From the NCBI RefSeq assembly GCF_001429065.1, contig NZ_LMIB01000001.1, forward strand, positions 588 through 64,587: 64,000 nucleotides of DNA. The letters are read 5' to 3'. Origin of the DNA: Sphingomonas sp. Root710 (lineage in GTDB: Bacteria > Pseudomonadota > Alphaproteobacteria > Sphingomonadales > Sphingomonadaceae). The notes under the pieces are model-generated. The model saw nothing but the letters and a program-made list of their open reading frames with translations. It was not told the origin of the DNA and searched no databases. Each line of letters starts with the position of its first letter. Position 1 is the stretch's first letter. The position numbers and the translations under genes are program-made. Positions 25,043 to 33,570 of the stretch are shown in pieces.

Positions 25043-27151
25043 TCAGTGTTTGGCGGCCAGCCGGGCACGCCATGCCGCGCCCATGCTGCGGATATATTGG
25101 CGGATCGCGCCGAGCTTCGCGTCGTCGAACTCTTCGAAGCGCGGCATGCCGTTGGCCTGGAGAACTCCGTCGCGCACGACCGTGGCGAACGCCGCGTCGT
25201 CGAGCGGAATCGTCGAGGCGCGCAGATCGGGCGCATGGCCCGCCGCCACCACATCGACGCCATGGCAGACCGCGCAATGTTGCGCATAGGCGATCGCTCC
25301 CTGGCCCTCGACGGCAGGCGCCGAGGCGAACGAAACGTCTTCGGCCGGGGCGATCGGCGCAGGCCGCGTGGCGGGCAGGGTGGCGCGGCCACCGATCCGG
25401 AAGGTCAGGATCCGCCGCGCCTGGGTGCGATAATCGATGTTGACCGGGAGGAGGGGGCCAAAGGCCGATCCGCTGGTTCCCATGCCGGTCAGCACAGTCA
25501 CATATTGGACGCCTTTCACCCCATAGCTGATTGGCGCCGCGGTGACCGGGGCCTGCGCGGCGAAACTCCACAGCCGCTTGCCGCTGTCTGCCGCATAGGC
25601 GTTTAACGTCCCGTCGATCCGGCCCTGGAAGACGAGGTTGCCCGCGGTCGCCATCACGCCGCCGTTCCACGGTCCCGGCGTCGGCACCTTCCAGGCCGGG
25701 CGCTGCGCCACGGGGTCCCAGGCGAGCAGCGAGCTGGTACCGTTGAGCGGACCGGCGTCCTTCACGACGAAGTTGGGAATCGCCGCGCCATCGACGGCGT
25801 TGCCGGGGGTCCGCACCCAATTCTGCCGGGTGATGCCGACATCGTTGTAACTGGTCGCCATCTCGATCGCCGGAATATAGGCGAGGCGATGCTGCGGGCT
25901 GAACGCCATCGGCAGCCAGGTGTGTGCGCCTACCGGCGAAGGCCACATGGTGAAGGTCTTGCCGTCGGGATAGCGTGCGTCGGGATGCTCGATCGGCCGG
26001 CCAGTCGCCCTGTCGATGCGGCTGGCCCAGCTCACCTTCACGAACGGCTCTGCGGAGATCAGTTCACCGTTGGTGCGGTCGATGACGTAGAAGAAGCCGT
26101 TCTTCGGCGCGGTCATAAGCACCTGACGCGGCTTGCCGTCGATCGTCAGATCGGCAAGCTCCATGTCCATCGACGCGTTATAGTCCCAGCTTTCGCCCGG
26201 ATTGACCTGATAGTGCCACTTGTACGCGCCGCTGTCGGCATCAAGCGCGACCACCGAAGCGAGGAACAGATTGTCCCCCTGGCCCATGCTGCGGATCTTG
26301 TGGTTCCAGGGCGATCCGTTGCCGACGCCCAGGATGATCGAGTTGGTCGAGCGATCATAGGTCATGGCGTTCCACACCGTGCCGCCGCCGCCATATTTCC
26401 ACCATTCGCCAGCCCAGGTCTTCGCGGCCATCTTCATGGCATCGTTCTCGAAGCCGTCTGCGGGATTGCCGGGTACGGTGTGGAAGCGCCACAGCTGGCG
26501 GCCGGTCGCCGCGTCATAGGTCGTGACATAGCCGCGCACCGCGCTGACGTCGCCGCCGCCGAAGCCGATGATCACCTTGCCGTCGAAATAGCGCGGCGGG
26601 CCGCTGATGAAGCTGGCGTTGTCGAGGGGCAGCGTGCGCGCTTCCCAGGCGACATCGCCAGTGCGGCGGTCAAGCGCGACGAGCCGTCCGTCATGCGTGC
26701 CGACGAAGATCCGGCCCTGGCCATAAGCGAGACCGCGTATCCCCCAGCCCTGGCGGAGCTTGCGCCCGGCCAGCTCGGCAGCCCTGGAATCATATTCCCA
26801 GATCAGCTTGCCGGTCGCCGCGTCGATCGCGCGGACGACGCTATAGCCGGTCGCAGTGTAGAGGACGCCATCGACCGCGAGCGGGGTCGACACCGAGTTC
26901 TGCGGCGGCAGGTCCATCGACCAGGCCAGGCCGAGCCGGTTCACATTCGCGTCGCTTATCCCGGTGAGCGGCGAGAAATGCTGTTCGCCAGCCGTCCGGC
27001 CGAATGCCGCCCAATTATTCGGATCGGAGACCGCGTCATCCTGGATCGCGGCCGCGCCGACACTGCCCATGATGGCCATCGAGGCCAGCGTCATGGCCGC
27101 CACCCGCGGTCGCCCTGCCGTCAAGCTTTCCTCCATCTTTCGATATGCCAC
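25043..27151 (-). CDS. PQQ-dependent quinohemoprotein alcohol dehydrogenase (C-terminal cytochrome c)
   Basis: This 702-residue protein has a beta-propeller quinoprotein domain with tryptophan-docking repeats (DGRLVALDRRTGDVAWE, AGNLVFQGRIDGTLNAYAAD) fused to a cytochrome c domain, CAVCHG, near residue 628. The catalytic Asp region is GESWDYNASMD (about 316-326), with Asn two residues after the Asp, so it looks calcium-type. The vicinal Cys-Cys expected near the first propeller blades is missing: the segment reads RQGWGIRGLAYGQGRI. It is probably periplasmic; the signal sequence is atypical. It oxidises a primary or secondary hydroxyl group of an unknown substrate and passes electrons through its own heme. 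It sits between an MDR reductase and an ABM gene. Confidence 0.9.
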   Translation of the reverse strand: MAYRKMEESLTAGRPRVAAMTLASMAIMGSVGAAAIQDDAVSDPNNWAAFGRTAGEQHFSPLTGISDANVNRLGLAWSMDLPPQNSVSTPLAVDGVLYTATGYSVVRAIDAATGKLIWEYDSRAAELAGRKLRQGWGIRGLAYGQGRIFVGTHDGRLVALDRRTGDVAWEARTLPLDNASFISGPPRYFDGKVIIGFGGGDVSAVRGYVTTYDAATGRQLWRFHTVPGNPADGFENDAMKMAAKTWAGEWWKYGGGGTVWNAMTYDRSTNSIILGVGNGSPWNHKIRSMGQGDNLFLASVVALDADSGAYKWHYQVNPGESWDYNASMDMELADLTIDGKPRQVLMTAPKNGFFYVIDRTNGELISAEPFVKVSWASRIDRATGRPIEHPDARYPDGKTFTMWPSPVGAHTWLPMAFSPQHRLAYIPAIEMATSYNDVGITRQNWVRTPGNAVDGAAIPNFVVKDAGPLNGTSSLLAWDPVAQRPAWKVPTPGPWNGGVMATAGNLVFQGRIDGTLNAYAADSGKRLWSFAAQAPVTAAPISYGVKGVQYVTVLTGMGTSGSAFGPLLPVNIDYRTQARRILTFRIGGRATLPATRPAPIAPAEDVSFASAPAVEGQGAIAYAQHCAVCHGVDVVAAGHAPDLRASTIPLDDAAFATVVRDGVLQANGMPRFEEFDDAKLGAIRQYIRSMGAAWRARLAAKH

Positions 27152-27167
27152 CAGCTTACGACCTGCA

Positions 27168-28178
27168 TCAGTGGTCCAGCTTGACGATGACCTTGCCGAT
27201 ATTCTTGCCGCTCAGCATCCGCCCATAGGCAAGGAGCACATTCTCAAGCCCGTCGGTCTGGTCGAACGGCAGCGACAGGCGGCCCTCATCGGCCCAGGCG
27301 CGCAGCGTGGCGTAGAAATCCCCGGCGCGATCAAGATAGTCCGGCAGGAAGAAACCCTCGATGCGAAGCCGCTTCATCAGGACCTGATCGAAGGCGGCGG
27401 GGCCGGGCAGCGGCGTCTCGCTGTCATAAGTCGCGACGAGGCCGCACACGGCGATCCGGCCGCGCAGCGCCATGTGCGGGATCACCTGGTCGAGCAGGGG
27501 CATGCCGACATTGTCGAAATAGACGTCCACGCCGCCATCGATGCGCGCCAGTTCGGCCGAGACATCCTGATTGCGATAGTCGATCGCGACATCGACGCCG
27601 AGCGCCTCCGCCAGATAGCGCTTCTTCTCGGGGCCGCCGGCGATGCCGATCACCCGCGCGCCGAGGTTGCGGGCGATCTGGCAGGCAAGGCTGCCCGTCG
27701 CGCCCGCCGCTGCCGACACCGCGACCCACTCGCCGCGGCGGACGGCGGCGGTCTCGGATATGCCGAGCAGCGCGGTCCAGCCGTTGAGGCCCAGCGCGCC
27801 GATATGCTCGCGCTCGTCATCGACGGTCTCGTCAAGCAGCGCCATGCCGAAACCGTCGCCGGCGATGGTGGTGTAATCGGCCCATTGCCCGAAACAGCGC
27901 ACCAGCGCGCCTTCGGCAAAGTGCGGGTCGCGCGTCTCCGTCACCCGGCCGACGCCGAGCCCGACCATCTTGGTGCCGAGCGGCAGCGGCGGATTATAGC
28001 CGTCGGTGCGCGCGCTCATCCACATGCGGGTCCCGGCGTCCATCGACAGATAATGGTTGCGGATGCGCACCTCGCCATCCGCCAGCGGCGGCAACTCCTC
28101 CTGCTGAAGGCTCAGCGCCGCGGCGAAATCCTGGCCTTGCGGACGGCTGTCCAGCCGCCAGAACCGGTTGGTGACCAT
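27168..28178 (-). CDS. NADP-dependent oxidoreductase, MDR superfamily (second copy)
   Basis: The 336-residue zinc-free medium-chain reductase is related to that at 21091-22098 (both have RNHY-x-S-x-D, VSAAAGATGSLACQIARNL or the matching Gly-rich site, and IGIAGG). It is likely an enone or alkenal C=C reductase. The ATG at 28178 is chosen; a 56-residue longer frame overlaps the upstream SnoaL gene, which ends 7 bp before this start. The PQQ dehydrogenase gene follows after 16 bp. Confidence 0.9.
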   Translation of the reverse strand: MVTNRFWRLDSRPQGQDFAAALSLQQEELPPLADGEVRIRNHYLSMDAGTRMWMSARTDGYNPPLPLGTKMVGLGVGRVTETRDPHFAEGALVRCFGQWADYTTIAGDGFGMALLDETVDDEREHIGALGLNGWTALLGISETAAVRRGEWVAVSAAAGATGSLACQIARNLGARVIGIAGGPEKKRYLAEALGVDVAIDYRNQDVSAELARIDGGVDVYFDNVGMPLLDQVIPHMALRGRIAVCGLVATYDSETPLPGPAAFDQVLMKRLRIEGFFLPDYLDRAGDFYATLRAWADEGRLSLPFDQTDGLENVLLAYGRMLSGKNIGKVIVKLDH

Positions 28179-28185
28179 CGCTCGA

Positions 28186-28599
28186 TCAGCCCTGCCGGTG
28201 CATGTTGCGGAAGCTGCGGCTTTTGAACAGCCATTGGCCATCGCGTTTGACGCAGACATCCTCATAGCGGCCACGGTCACGCTTGGTCGCGCCATCCTGA
28301 TCATAGACTTCGGAGGTGTAGCTGCGCACCACCGCGCGATCGCCATCGACCTCGATCGATCCCGGCCACGCCTGGAACAGGATGCCCGGATAACCTTTCA
28401 TCGCCTCGATCCACATCGCGACGATGGCGGGGCGGCCACGGGTGGTGCCGAGCTCGGGATAATCGGGCAGCGACCATTGGCCATCCTCGGCCCAGGTCGC
28501 GCCCCAGGCTTCGGCGTCGTTGCGCGTCACCGCGTCGGCATAGGTCTCGATCAGCTCGCGGATCGCGAGCCGGTCCTCGGCGGGGCCGGTGAAGGGCAT
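28186..28599 (-). CDS. SnoaL-like / NTF2-fold protein
   Basis: The 137-residue NTF2-fold protein has DRLAIRELIETYADAVTRND at the N-terminus, the TWAEDGQWSLPDYPELG strand and the DVCVKRDGQWLFKSRSF strand at the end. It is related in layout to 11744-12190 and 29155-29571. Its function is unknown: small isomerase, dehydratase or accessory subunit. It is co-directional with MDR and PQQ dehydrogenase genes and may be first in that transcript, with a lux-box-like ACCTGT element about 53 bp upstream. Confidence 0.75.
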   Translation of the reverse strand: MPFTGPAEDRLAIRELIETYADAVTRNDAEAWGATWAEDGQWSLPDYPELGTTRGRPAIVAMWIEAMKGYPGILFQAWPGSIEVDGDRAVVRSYTSEVYDQDGATKRDRGRYEDVCVKRDGQWLFKSRSFRNMHRQG

Positions 28600-28651
28600 G
28601 GCATCTCTCCTCTATATGGCAAGGAGATTAGCCGCGCGGCCGTCGATGCGA

Positions 28652-28671
28652 ACCTGTGGGAATGGCGAGGG
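28652..28671 (-). promoter_or_regulatory. Lux-box-like element upstream of SnoaL gene
   Basis: On the plus strand it reads ACCTGTGGGAATGGCGAGGG. The left half is identical to the elements at 13639 and 22153, and AG is shared at the same distance. It lies in the 75-bp gap between the Rieske ferredoxin and SnoaL genes. It may have no function. Confidence 0.3.
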
Positions 28672-28674
28672 GGT

Positions 28675-29025
28675 TCAGACGGTGACCGGTATCTCGTCCA
28701 TCGCCGGGGGCGCGTCGGGCACGGCGATTTCGATCATGCCGCCCTCGACACGCACCGGAAAGCGCCGCAGGTCCTTGTACGCGCCACCGATGCAATGCCC
28801 TGTCGCGACCTCGAAGCGCGCGCCGTGGAGCGGGCACATCACCGCGCCGCGCCGGATCTTGCCGCCCGACAGGCGCGAGGCCTGGTGGGTGCAGCGATCG
28901 TTGACGGCATGGAAGCCGTCGTCGTCGCGTACCACCAGCACGTGCCAGCCGCCCAGCCTGGCAGCGACTTTGCCCTCTTCGGGAAATTCATCCTGGGCGA
29001 TCAGCGGTTGCCAGCTTTCCTTCAC
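28675..29025 (-). CDS. Rieske-type [2Fe-2S] ferredoxin
   Basis: The 116-residue single-domain Rieske protein has cluster ligands Cys45, His47, Cys64 and His67 (CTHQASRL and CPLHGARF). It resembles BphA3/CarAc-type ferredoxins that pass electrons to ring-hydroxylating oxygenases. It is the only such ferredoxin in the window and could serve all three Rieske oxygenases. No ferredoxin reductase is seen nearby. It diverges from the NTF2-like gene at 29155. Confidence 0.9.
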   Translation of the reverse strand: MKESWQPLIAQDEFPEEGKVAARLGGWHVLVVRDDDGFHAVNDRCTHQASRLSGGKIRRGAVMCPLHGARFEVATGHCIGGAYKDLRRFPVRVEGGMIEIAVPDAPPAMDEIPVTV

Positions 29026-29154
29026 GCCTATCCTCTCGGTTCTTGGCCCACATGGCGACTATAGCGCGGGCCTCTGATCTGCCGGGCTATTCATATCGCT
29101 AGCTTCCGCCTCGGGGCAAATGGAGGAGAACCGGCAGGGAGAGGAGACTGACGC
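29026..29154. promoter_or_regulatory. Divergent promoter region (ferredoxin / NTF2-like gene)
   Basis: This 129-bp gap lies between divergent genes. No ACCTGT site is present. A strong RBS (GGGAGAGGAG, ending about 8 bases before the ATG) serves the plus-strand gene. Confidence 0.4.
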
Positions 29155-29571
29155 ATGGGCATGACCCCTGAGCAGATCGAACAGTTCATCGACGATCTCT
29201 ATACCGCGACGGGCACCGGCGACTGGGACAAGGCGGCGTCGATGCTGACCGACGATTTCTTCGTCACGGAGGCCGATGGCCTACCGATGGCCGGCGTCTA
29301 TCGGGGCCGCAATGCTTTGCGCGAGCTGTTCACCAAGGTGATGGGCATGGTCGACGTCGCCGGGCTGGACCGCATCCAGACCACCGTCGGCGGCGACTAT
29401 GCGATCACCGTGGTCGCCTTTCGCTTCGCCGATCCGAGCCTCGCGCCTGCCGAGCTTTGCGAACTGTTCCGTTTTCGCGACGGCAAGGTGTGCGAGATCA
29501 AGCCCTATTATTTCGATCCCGCGCCGATGATCGCAGCGGCCGAGGCGAAAAAGGCGGAGATCACGGCCTGA
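29155..29571 (+). CDS. NTF2-like / SnoaL-like domain protein
   Basis: The 138-residue protein has FIDDLYTATGTGDWDKAASMLTDD, the standard N-terminal helix and strand of polyketide cyclase-like SnoaL proteins, followed by GVYRGRNALRELF and a final CELFRFRDGKVCEIKPYYFD strand pair. It is a monocistronic gene converging on the VOC gene at 29575 with only a 3-bp gap. Its activity is unknown. Confidence 0.78.
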   Translation: MGMTPEQIEQFIDDLYTATGTGDWDKAASMLTDDFFVTEADGLPMAGVYRGRNALRELFTKVMGMVDVAGLDRIQTTVGGDYAITVVAFRFADPSLAPAELCELFRFRDGKVCEIKPYYFDPAPMIAAAEAKKAEITA

Positions 29572-29574
29572 TCG

Positions 29575-30111
29575 TCATCCGAGCACCCGGACCGGCTCCG
29601 ATCCGTCCCAATTTCGCGCGGCCTCCCGCATCATGTCGAACAGGCCCTCGGATCCGGCCATCGGCTGAAGCAGCTCGACGACATGGCCGGGGCCGCCCCC
29701 GGCGTCGACATAGATCACCTCGCCGCTGTCGCCGACCTTGCCCTCGACCAGGATTTCCGCGCCGACCGCCGCACAGGCGCGGCGTGCCTCGTCGATCGAC
29801 TTTACGAAGATGCAGATGTGGTGGAGCCGGTCCTTCACCGCATATTCGCCGCTATAAATTGACGGGGCGTCATTGTCGGGCCGGATCAGCTCGATCTGGA
29901 TATCTCCCCAATAGCCGATCGCGATCGAGAAGCGCGCGTCGGTCGGCTGGCCGCGATAGCGCATCTCGCCGAGCCGGATATTCTCCAAAATGAAGAAGGG
30001 GCCGACCCCCACCGTCTCGGTCCAGTGGCGCAACGCCGCGTCGAAGTCCGATGGCAGATAGGCCATTTGGACGATATCGCCGAGCGCCTTGATCGGGCCG
30101 ATGCCGGGCAT
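29575..30111 (-). CDS. VOC family (glyoxalase-like) protein
   Basis: The 178-residue vicinal oxygen chelate protein has VQMAYLPSDFDAALRHWTET, IQIELIRPDNDAPSIY, LHHICIFVKSIDEARRACA with a His metal ligand, and GPGHVVELLQP with Glu. The pattern is like methylmalonyl-CoA epimerases and ring-cleavage accessory proteins. It is the last gene of the seven-gene minus operon behind E2. Confidence 0.82.
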   Translation of the reverse strand: MPGIGPIKALGDIVQMAYLPSDFDAALRHWTETVGVGPFFILENIRLGEMRYRGQPTDARFSIAIGYWGDIQIELIRPDNDAPSIYSGEYAVKDRLHHICIFVKSIDEARRACAAVGAEILVEGKVGDSGEVIYVDAGGGPGHVVELLQPMAGSEGLFDMMREAARNWDGSEPVRVLG

Positions 30112-30129
30112 GGGGACTCCTTTCGATGA

Positions 30130-31542
30130 TCAGGCGAACAATGTCTCGGGCGCTTCGATCAGCCCCTTGAGTGTAGCCAGGAACTGCGCACCGGCGGCGC
30201 CATCGATTGCGCGATGGTCGACCGACAGCGTCAAACGCATACGGCTTTCGAAGGCGAAACCGTCGCCGTCTTCTACCGCGACACGCTCGATCCCGCCGAC
30301 CGCGAGGATCGCGCCCTGCGGCGGATTGATGATCGCGTCGAACTCCTCGATTCCGAACATGCCGAGGTTGGAAACCGAAAAGGTGCCGCCGTCCATGTCC
30401 TCAAAGGCGAGGCGGCTGGCATTGGCCTTGTCGATCAACGCGCGGGTCGCCGCCGCGATCTGGTCGATGCGCATGCGATCGGCTTGCCGGATGATCGGCG
30501 TCACCAGACCCTTCGGACTCGCCACCGCGATCGCGACGTCGGCATGGGGAAAGCGATGGACCGCCTCGCCATGGACCTGGACGTTGACGTCGGGGTGGCG
30601 GACCAGCGCCATCGCGGTCGCCTTGACGATATAGTCGTTGAGGCTCGCCTTCGCGCCGAGCACGACATTGGCCGTCCGGCGCAATTCAATCAACGCGTCG
30701 ACGCTGACGCTGACACGCAGATAGAAATGGGGAATATCGCGCTTCGCGTCGGTGAGCCGCCGGGCGACGATCTTGCGGATCTTGTCGAACGGGACGATCT
30801 GCGGGCGGTTATCGACCGCCACGAAGGCGGGCGTCCCCGCGCCAACCGAGGAAGGCTGGGGCACCAGCGCGAGCACGTCATGCTTCGAGATGCGGCCGCG
30901 CGGGCCGGTACCCTTCAAAGCGGACAGGTCGATGCCGTGCCGTGCGGCGATCCGCCGGGCGAGCGGCGAGGCGAAGATCTTCGCGGCCTCGATATCGAGC
31001 GGCACGGTTCCGCGCAGCGCCGGCGATGCTTCGGGACATACCGCCTGATGCACATCCTGATAGGTGATCCGCCCGCCGCGGCCCGACCCTTCAATAGTGG
31101 AAATATCGACGCCCTCGGCCTCGGCGAGTTTCAGCGCCTCGGGGCTGATCGGCCGGTTGGTGACGATCTTTCCCGGCGTCGGCTCGGCCTCCGCCCGGTT
31201 AGGAGCCGGCGCGCTATCGCCGGCCTTGGCGGCCACCGAGGTATCGGCAGGACGGAAGGCGGCGATGAAGGCGTCGATCTCGGCGTCGGTCGCCGCCGGT
31301 TCGGCGAAGACGGCGAGCAGCGCGCCGACCGGCTCGGCCTCGCCGCCCGCACCGACCAGGATACGCCGGGCGACGGCGTCATATTCCGCCTCGACCTCAT
31401 TGGTGATCTTGGCGGTCTCGATCAGACAGATGGTCTGGCCGCGGGTGAAGGCGTCGCCCTCCTTGATCATCCATTCGGCGATCGTGCCCTCGGTCATCTC
31501 GATGCCCCATTTGGGCATGCAGAAAGGTCGGATATCGGCCAT
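30130..31542 (-). CDS. Dihydrolipoamide acyltransferase (E2) of a 2-oxoacid/acetoin dehydrogenase complex
   Basis: The 470-residue E2 has an N-terminal lipoyl domain with the lipoylated Lys45 in IETAKITNEVEA. It has two E3/E1-binding (peripheral subunit-binding) domains in tandem at about 131-168 and 191-227, and a CAT acyltransferase domain with the DHRAIDG catalytic motif (Asp442-His443). One binding domain is usual, so the doubled one is odd. The complex oxidatively decarboxylates a 2-oxoacid or cleaves acetoin-like compounds, moving the acyl group to CoA. The ATG at 31542 gives MADIRPFCMPKWGIEM, a normal E2 start. No E3 gene is in the window. Confidence 0.92.
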   Translation of the reverse strand: MADIRPFCMPKWGIEMTEGTIAEWMIKEGDAFTRGQTICLIETAKITNEVEAEYDAVARRILVGAGGEAEPVGALLAVFAEPAATDAEIDAFIAAFRPADTSVAAKAGDSAPAPNRAEAEPTPGKIVTNRPISPEALKLAEAEGVDISTIEGSGRGGRITYQDVHQAVCPEASPALRGTVPLDIEAAKIFASPLARRIAARHGIDLSALKGTGPRGRISKHDVLALVPQPSSVGAGTPAFVAVDNRPQIVPFDKIRKIVARRLTDAKRDIPHFYLRVSVSVDALIELRRTANVVLGAKASLNDYIVKATAMALVRHPDVNVQVHGEAVHRFPHADVAIAVASPKGLVTPIIRQADRMRIDQIAAATRALIDKANASRLAFEDMDGGTFSVSNLGMFGIEEFDAIINPPQGAILAVGGIERVAVEDGDGFAFESRMRLTLSVDHRAIDGAAGAQFLATLKGLIEAPETLFA

Positions 31543-31553
31543 CGTCGCCGTCC

Positions 31554-32564
31554 TCAGCGCCAGGCCAGCAGCTTGCGCACCGCCGCTTCGATCTTGTCGT
31601 CCGAAGGCAGATAGGCGCTTTCCAGTTCGCGGGCGAACGGGATCGGGCTGTGGGGTGGGGTGACGCCGATCGGCGGCGCCTTCAGGCTCGCGAACGCCTT
31701 GGCGGCGACCATCGCGCAGATGTCGGCGGCGAGGCCGCAGCGCGGCGGCGCTTCGTCCACCACGACCAGGCGGCCGGTCACCTCGACCGAGTCCAATATC
31801 GCTTCCTCGTCGAGCGGACTGGTGGTGCGCAGGTCGATCACGTCGCAGCCGATGCCTTCGGCAGCCAGCTTGTCGGCGACACGTTCGCAAAAGCCGAGCA
31901 ACATGCCCGACGAGACGATCGTGACGTCCTCGCCCGCGCGGGCGAGCCGGGCGTGGCCGAAGGGAATGGCGAAGTCGCCTTCGGGCACGTCACCGCTGAC
32001 GCCATAGAGCGCCTTGTGCTCGAGGAAGATGACGGGATCGTCATCGCGGATCGCGGTACGCAGCAGCCCCTTCACGTCGGCCGGGGTCGACGGCATCACC
32101 ACCTTCAGGCCGGGAAAGCCCGTCAGGATCTGGTGCACCGACTGGCTGTGCTGCGCAGCGGCGTTATAGCCCGCGCCATAGGCCATGCGGATCACTGCCG
32201 GACATTTGGTCTTGCCGCCGAACATGTAGCGGAACTTGGCGATCTGGTTCCATATCTGGTCGAGGCTGACGCCGATGAAGTCGGCGAACATCAGCTCGGC
32301 GATCGGCCGCTTGCCAGCCAGGGCCAGGCCGGCGGCCGCGCCCATGATCGCGCTTTCGGAGATCGGCGTGTCGATCACCCGGTCCTTCCCGAACTTGCCG
32401 AACAGTCCGGTCGAGGTCGACCAGATGCCGCCGATCGCCTCGGGGCCGCCCGCGGTGCCCATGCCGCCGACCACATCCTCGCCCAGCACCACCACATTGG
32501 GGTCGCGCTCCATCTCCTCGGCGATCGTCGAGACTACAGCTTCACGGTACATCATCTTGGCCAT
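31554..32564 (-). CDS. 2-oxoacid/acetoin dehydrogenase E1 component, beta subunit
   Basis: The 336-residue transketolase-like pyrimidine-binding subunit has YREAVVSTIAEEMERDPNVVVLGEDV at the N-terminus, an inserted GMGTAGGPEAIGG loop, PISESAIMGAAAGLALAG and a C-terminal transketolase domain (VIDLRTTSPLDEEAIL). It pairs with the alpha subunit just upstream (15-bp gap) to form the thiamine-diphosphate active site. It is most similar in layout to PdhB/AcoB. It lies 11 bp before E2. Confidence 0.92.
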   Translation of the reverse strand: MAKMMYREAVVSTIAEEMERDPNVVVLGEDVVGGMGTAGGPEAIGGIWSTSTGLFGKFGKDRVIDTPISESAIMGAAAGLALAGKRPIAELMFADFIGVSLDQIWNQIAKFRYMFGGKTKCPAVIRMAYGAGYNAAAQHSQSVHQILTGFPGLKVVMPSTPADVKGLLRTAIRDDDPVIFLEHKALYGVSGDVPEGDFAIPFGHARLARAGEDVTIVSSGMLLGFCERVADKLAAEGIGCDVIDLRTTSPLDEEAILDSVEVTGRLVVVDEAPPRCGLAADICAMVAAKAFASLKAPPIGVTPPHSPIPFARELESAYLPSDDKIEAAVRKLLAWR

Positions 32565-32579
32565 CTGCCGCTCCAGCCG

Positions 32580-33551
32580 TCAGTAGGAGATGTAGACGTC
32601 GGCGAGGACGTCTTCGGGGGTCGGGCGTTCGGCCGCACGGGCTGCGGCGACGGCGGCCTCGATGCTGGCCATCACCTCGTCGTCGACCGCGTCGAGATCG
32701 GCGTGGTCGAGCAGCTTGGCTCCGGTGACGCTGGCGCGGAACTTCATGAGGCAATTCCGCTCCTCGCGGATGCGGTCGAGCTCGCCGGGGCCGCGGTAAC
32801 GCTGCGGATCACCCTCGAAGTGGCCGAAGAAGCGCTCGGTATCGAATTCGACCGCCGCAGGGCCGTTGCCGGCGCGGACATAGTCGAGCAGTTCGCGCAT
32901 CGTGTCGTGGACCGCGAAGAAGTCGGTGCCGTCGGCACGCCACACCTTCATCCCGAACGCTTCCGCCCGGCTCGCAATGTCTCCGGCGGTGCCGACCGCA
33001 TAGTCGACGCCGGTATGCTCCGAATAATGGTTGTTCTCGAAGACGAAGATTGCGGGTGCCTGGGTGACGACCGCCAGGTTCATCGCTTCGAAGGTCGTGC
33101 CCTGGTTGCAGGCGCCGTCGCCCGAGAAGGCGATCGAGACGCGGCCGTTGCCATCGATCTTGGCCGAAAGCGCCGCACCCACCGCAATCGGCGCGCCCGC
33201 ACCGACGATGCCGTTCGCGCCGAGCATCCCCTGCTCGACATCGGCGATGTGCATCGAGCCGCCCTTGCCCTTGCACAGCCCTTCACGGCTGCCCCAGATT
33301 TCCTTCATCATCCCGTTCACGTCGCACCCCTTGGCTAGGCAATGGCCGTGGCCGCGATGGGTGGAGACGATCTTGTCCTCGACCGTCAGATGCTCACAGA
33401 CACCGACGGCGACCGCTTCCTGGCCGGAATAGAGGTGGGTGAAGCCGGCGATCTCGCCGGTCTGGATCTCCACATGCAGCCGTTCCTCGAATTCGCGGAT
33501 CAGCTTCATCTGGCGATAGGCGCGCAGCAGCGCTTCGCGGCTCAGTTGCAT
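32580..33551 (-). CDS. 2-oxoacid/acetoin dehydrogenase E1 component, alpha subunit (thiamine diphosphate)
   Basis: The 323-residue subunit has the thiamine diphosphate/Mg motif GDGACNQG...NLA...FVFENN (about 143-173), the THRGHGHCLAKG segment and the GKGGSMHIAD loop typical of E1 alpha/AcoA. It decarboxylates a 2-oxoacid or cleaves a ketol and hands the acyl group to E2. It is positioned after the acyl-CoA dehydrogenase gene in one operon. This suggests the complex works on a product of that shortening pathway rather than as central pyruvate dehydrogenase. Confidence 0.92.
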   Translation of the reverse strand: MQLSREALLRAYRQMKLIREFEERLHVEIQTGEIAGFTHLYSGQEAVAVGVCEHLTVEDKIVSTHRGHGHCLAKGCDVNGMMKEIWGSREGLCKGKGGSMHIADVEQGMLGANGIVGAGAPIAVGAALSAKIDGNGRVSIAFSGDGACNQGTTFEAMNLAVVTQAPAIFVFENNHYSEHTGVDYAVGTAGDIASRAEAFGMKVWRADGTDFFAVHDTMRELLDYVRAGNGPAAVEFDTERFFGHFEGDPQRYRGPGELDRIREERNCLMKFRASVTGAKLLDHADLDAVDDEVMASIEAAVAAARAAERPTPEDVLADVYISY

Positions 33552-33570
33552 CCTACTCCCTCACTCTCGT

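Noticed and set aside
30214-33338. Long plus-strand frames (466 and 562 codons) over the E2 and E1 genes
   Set aside because: They are antisense to E1/E2 genes that show cofactor motifs, and contain no recognisable domain.
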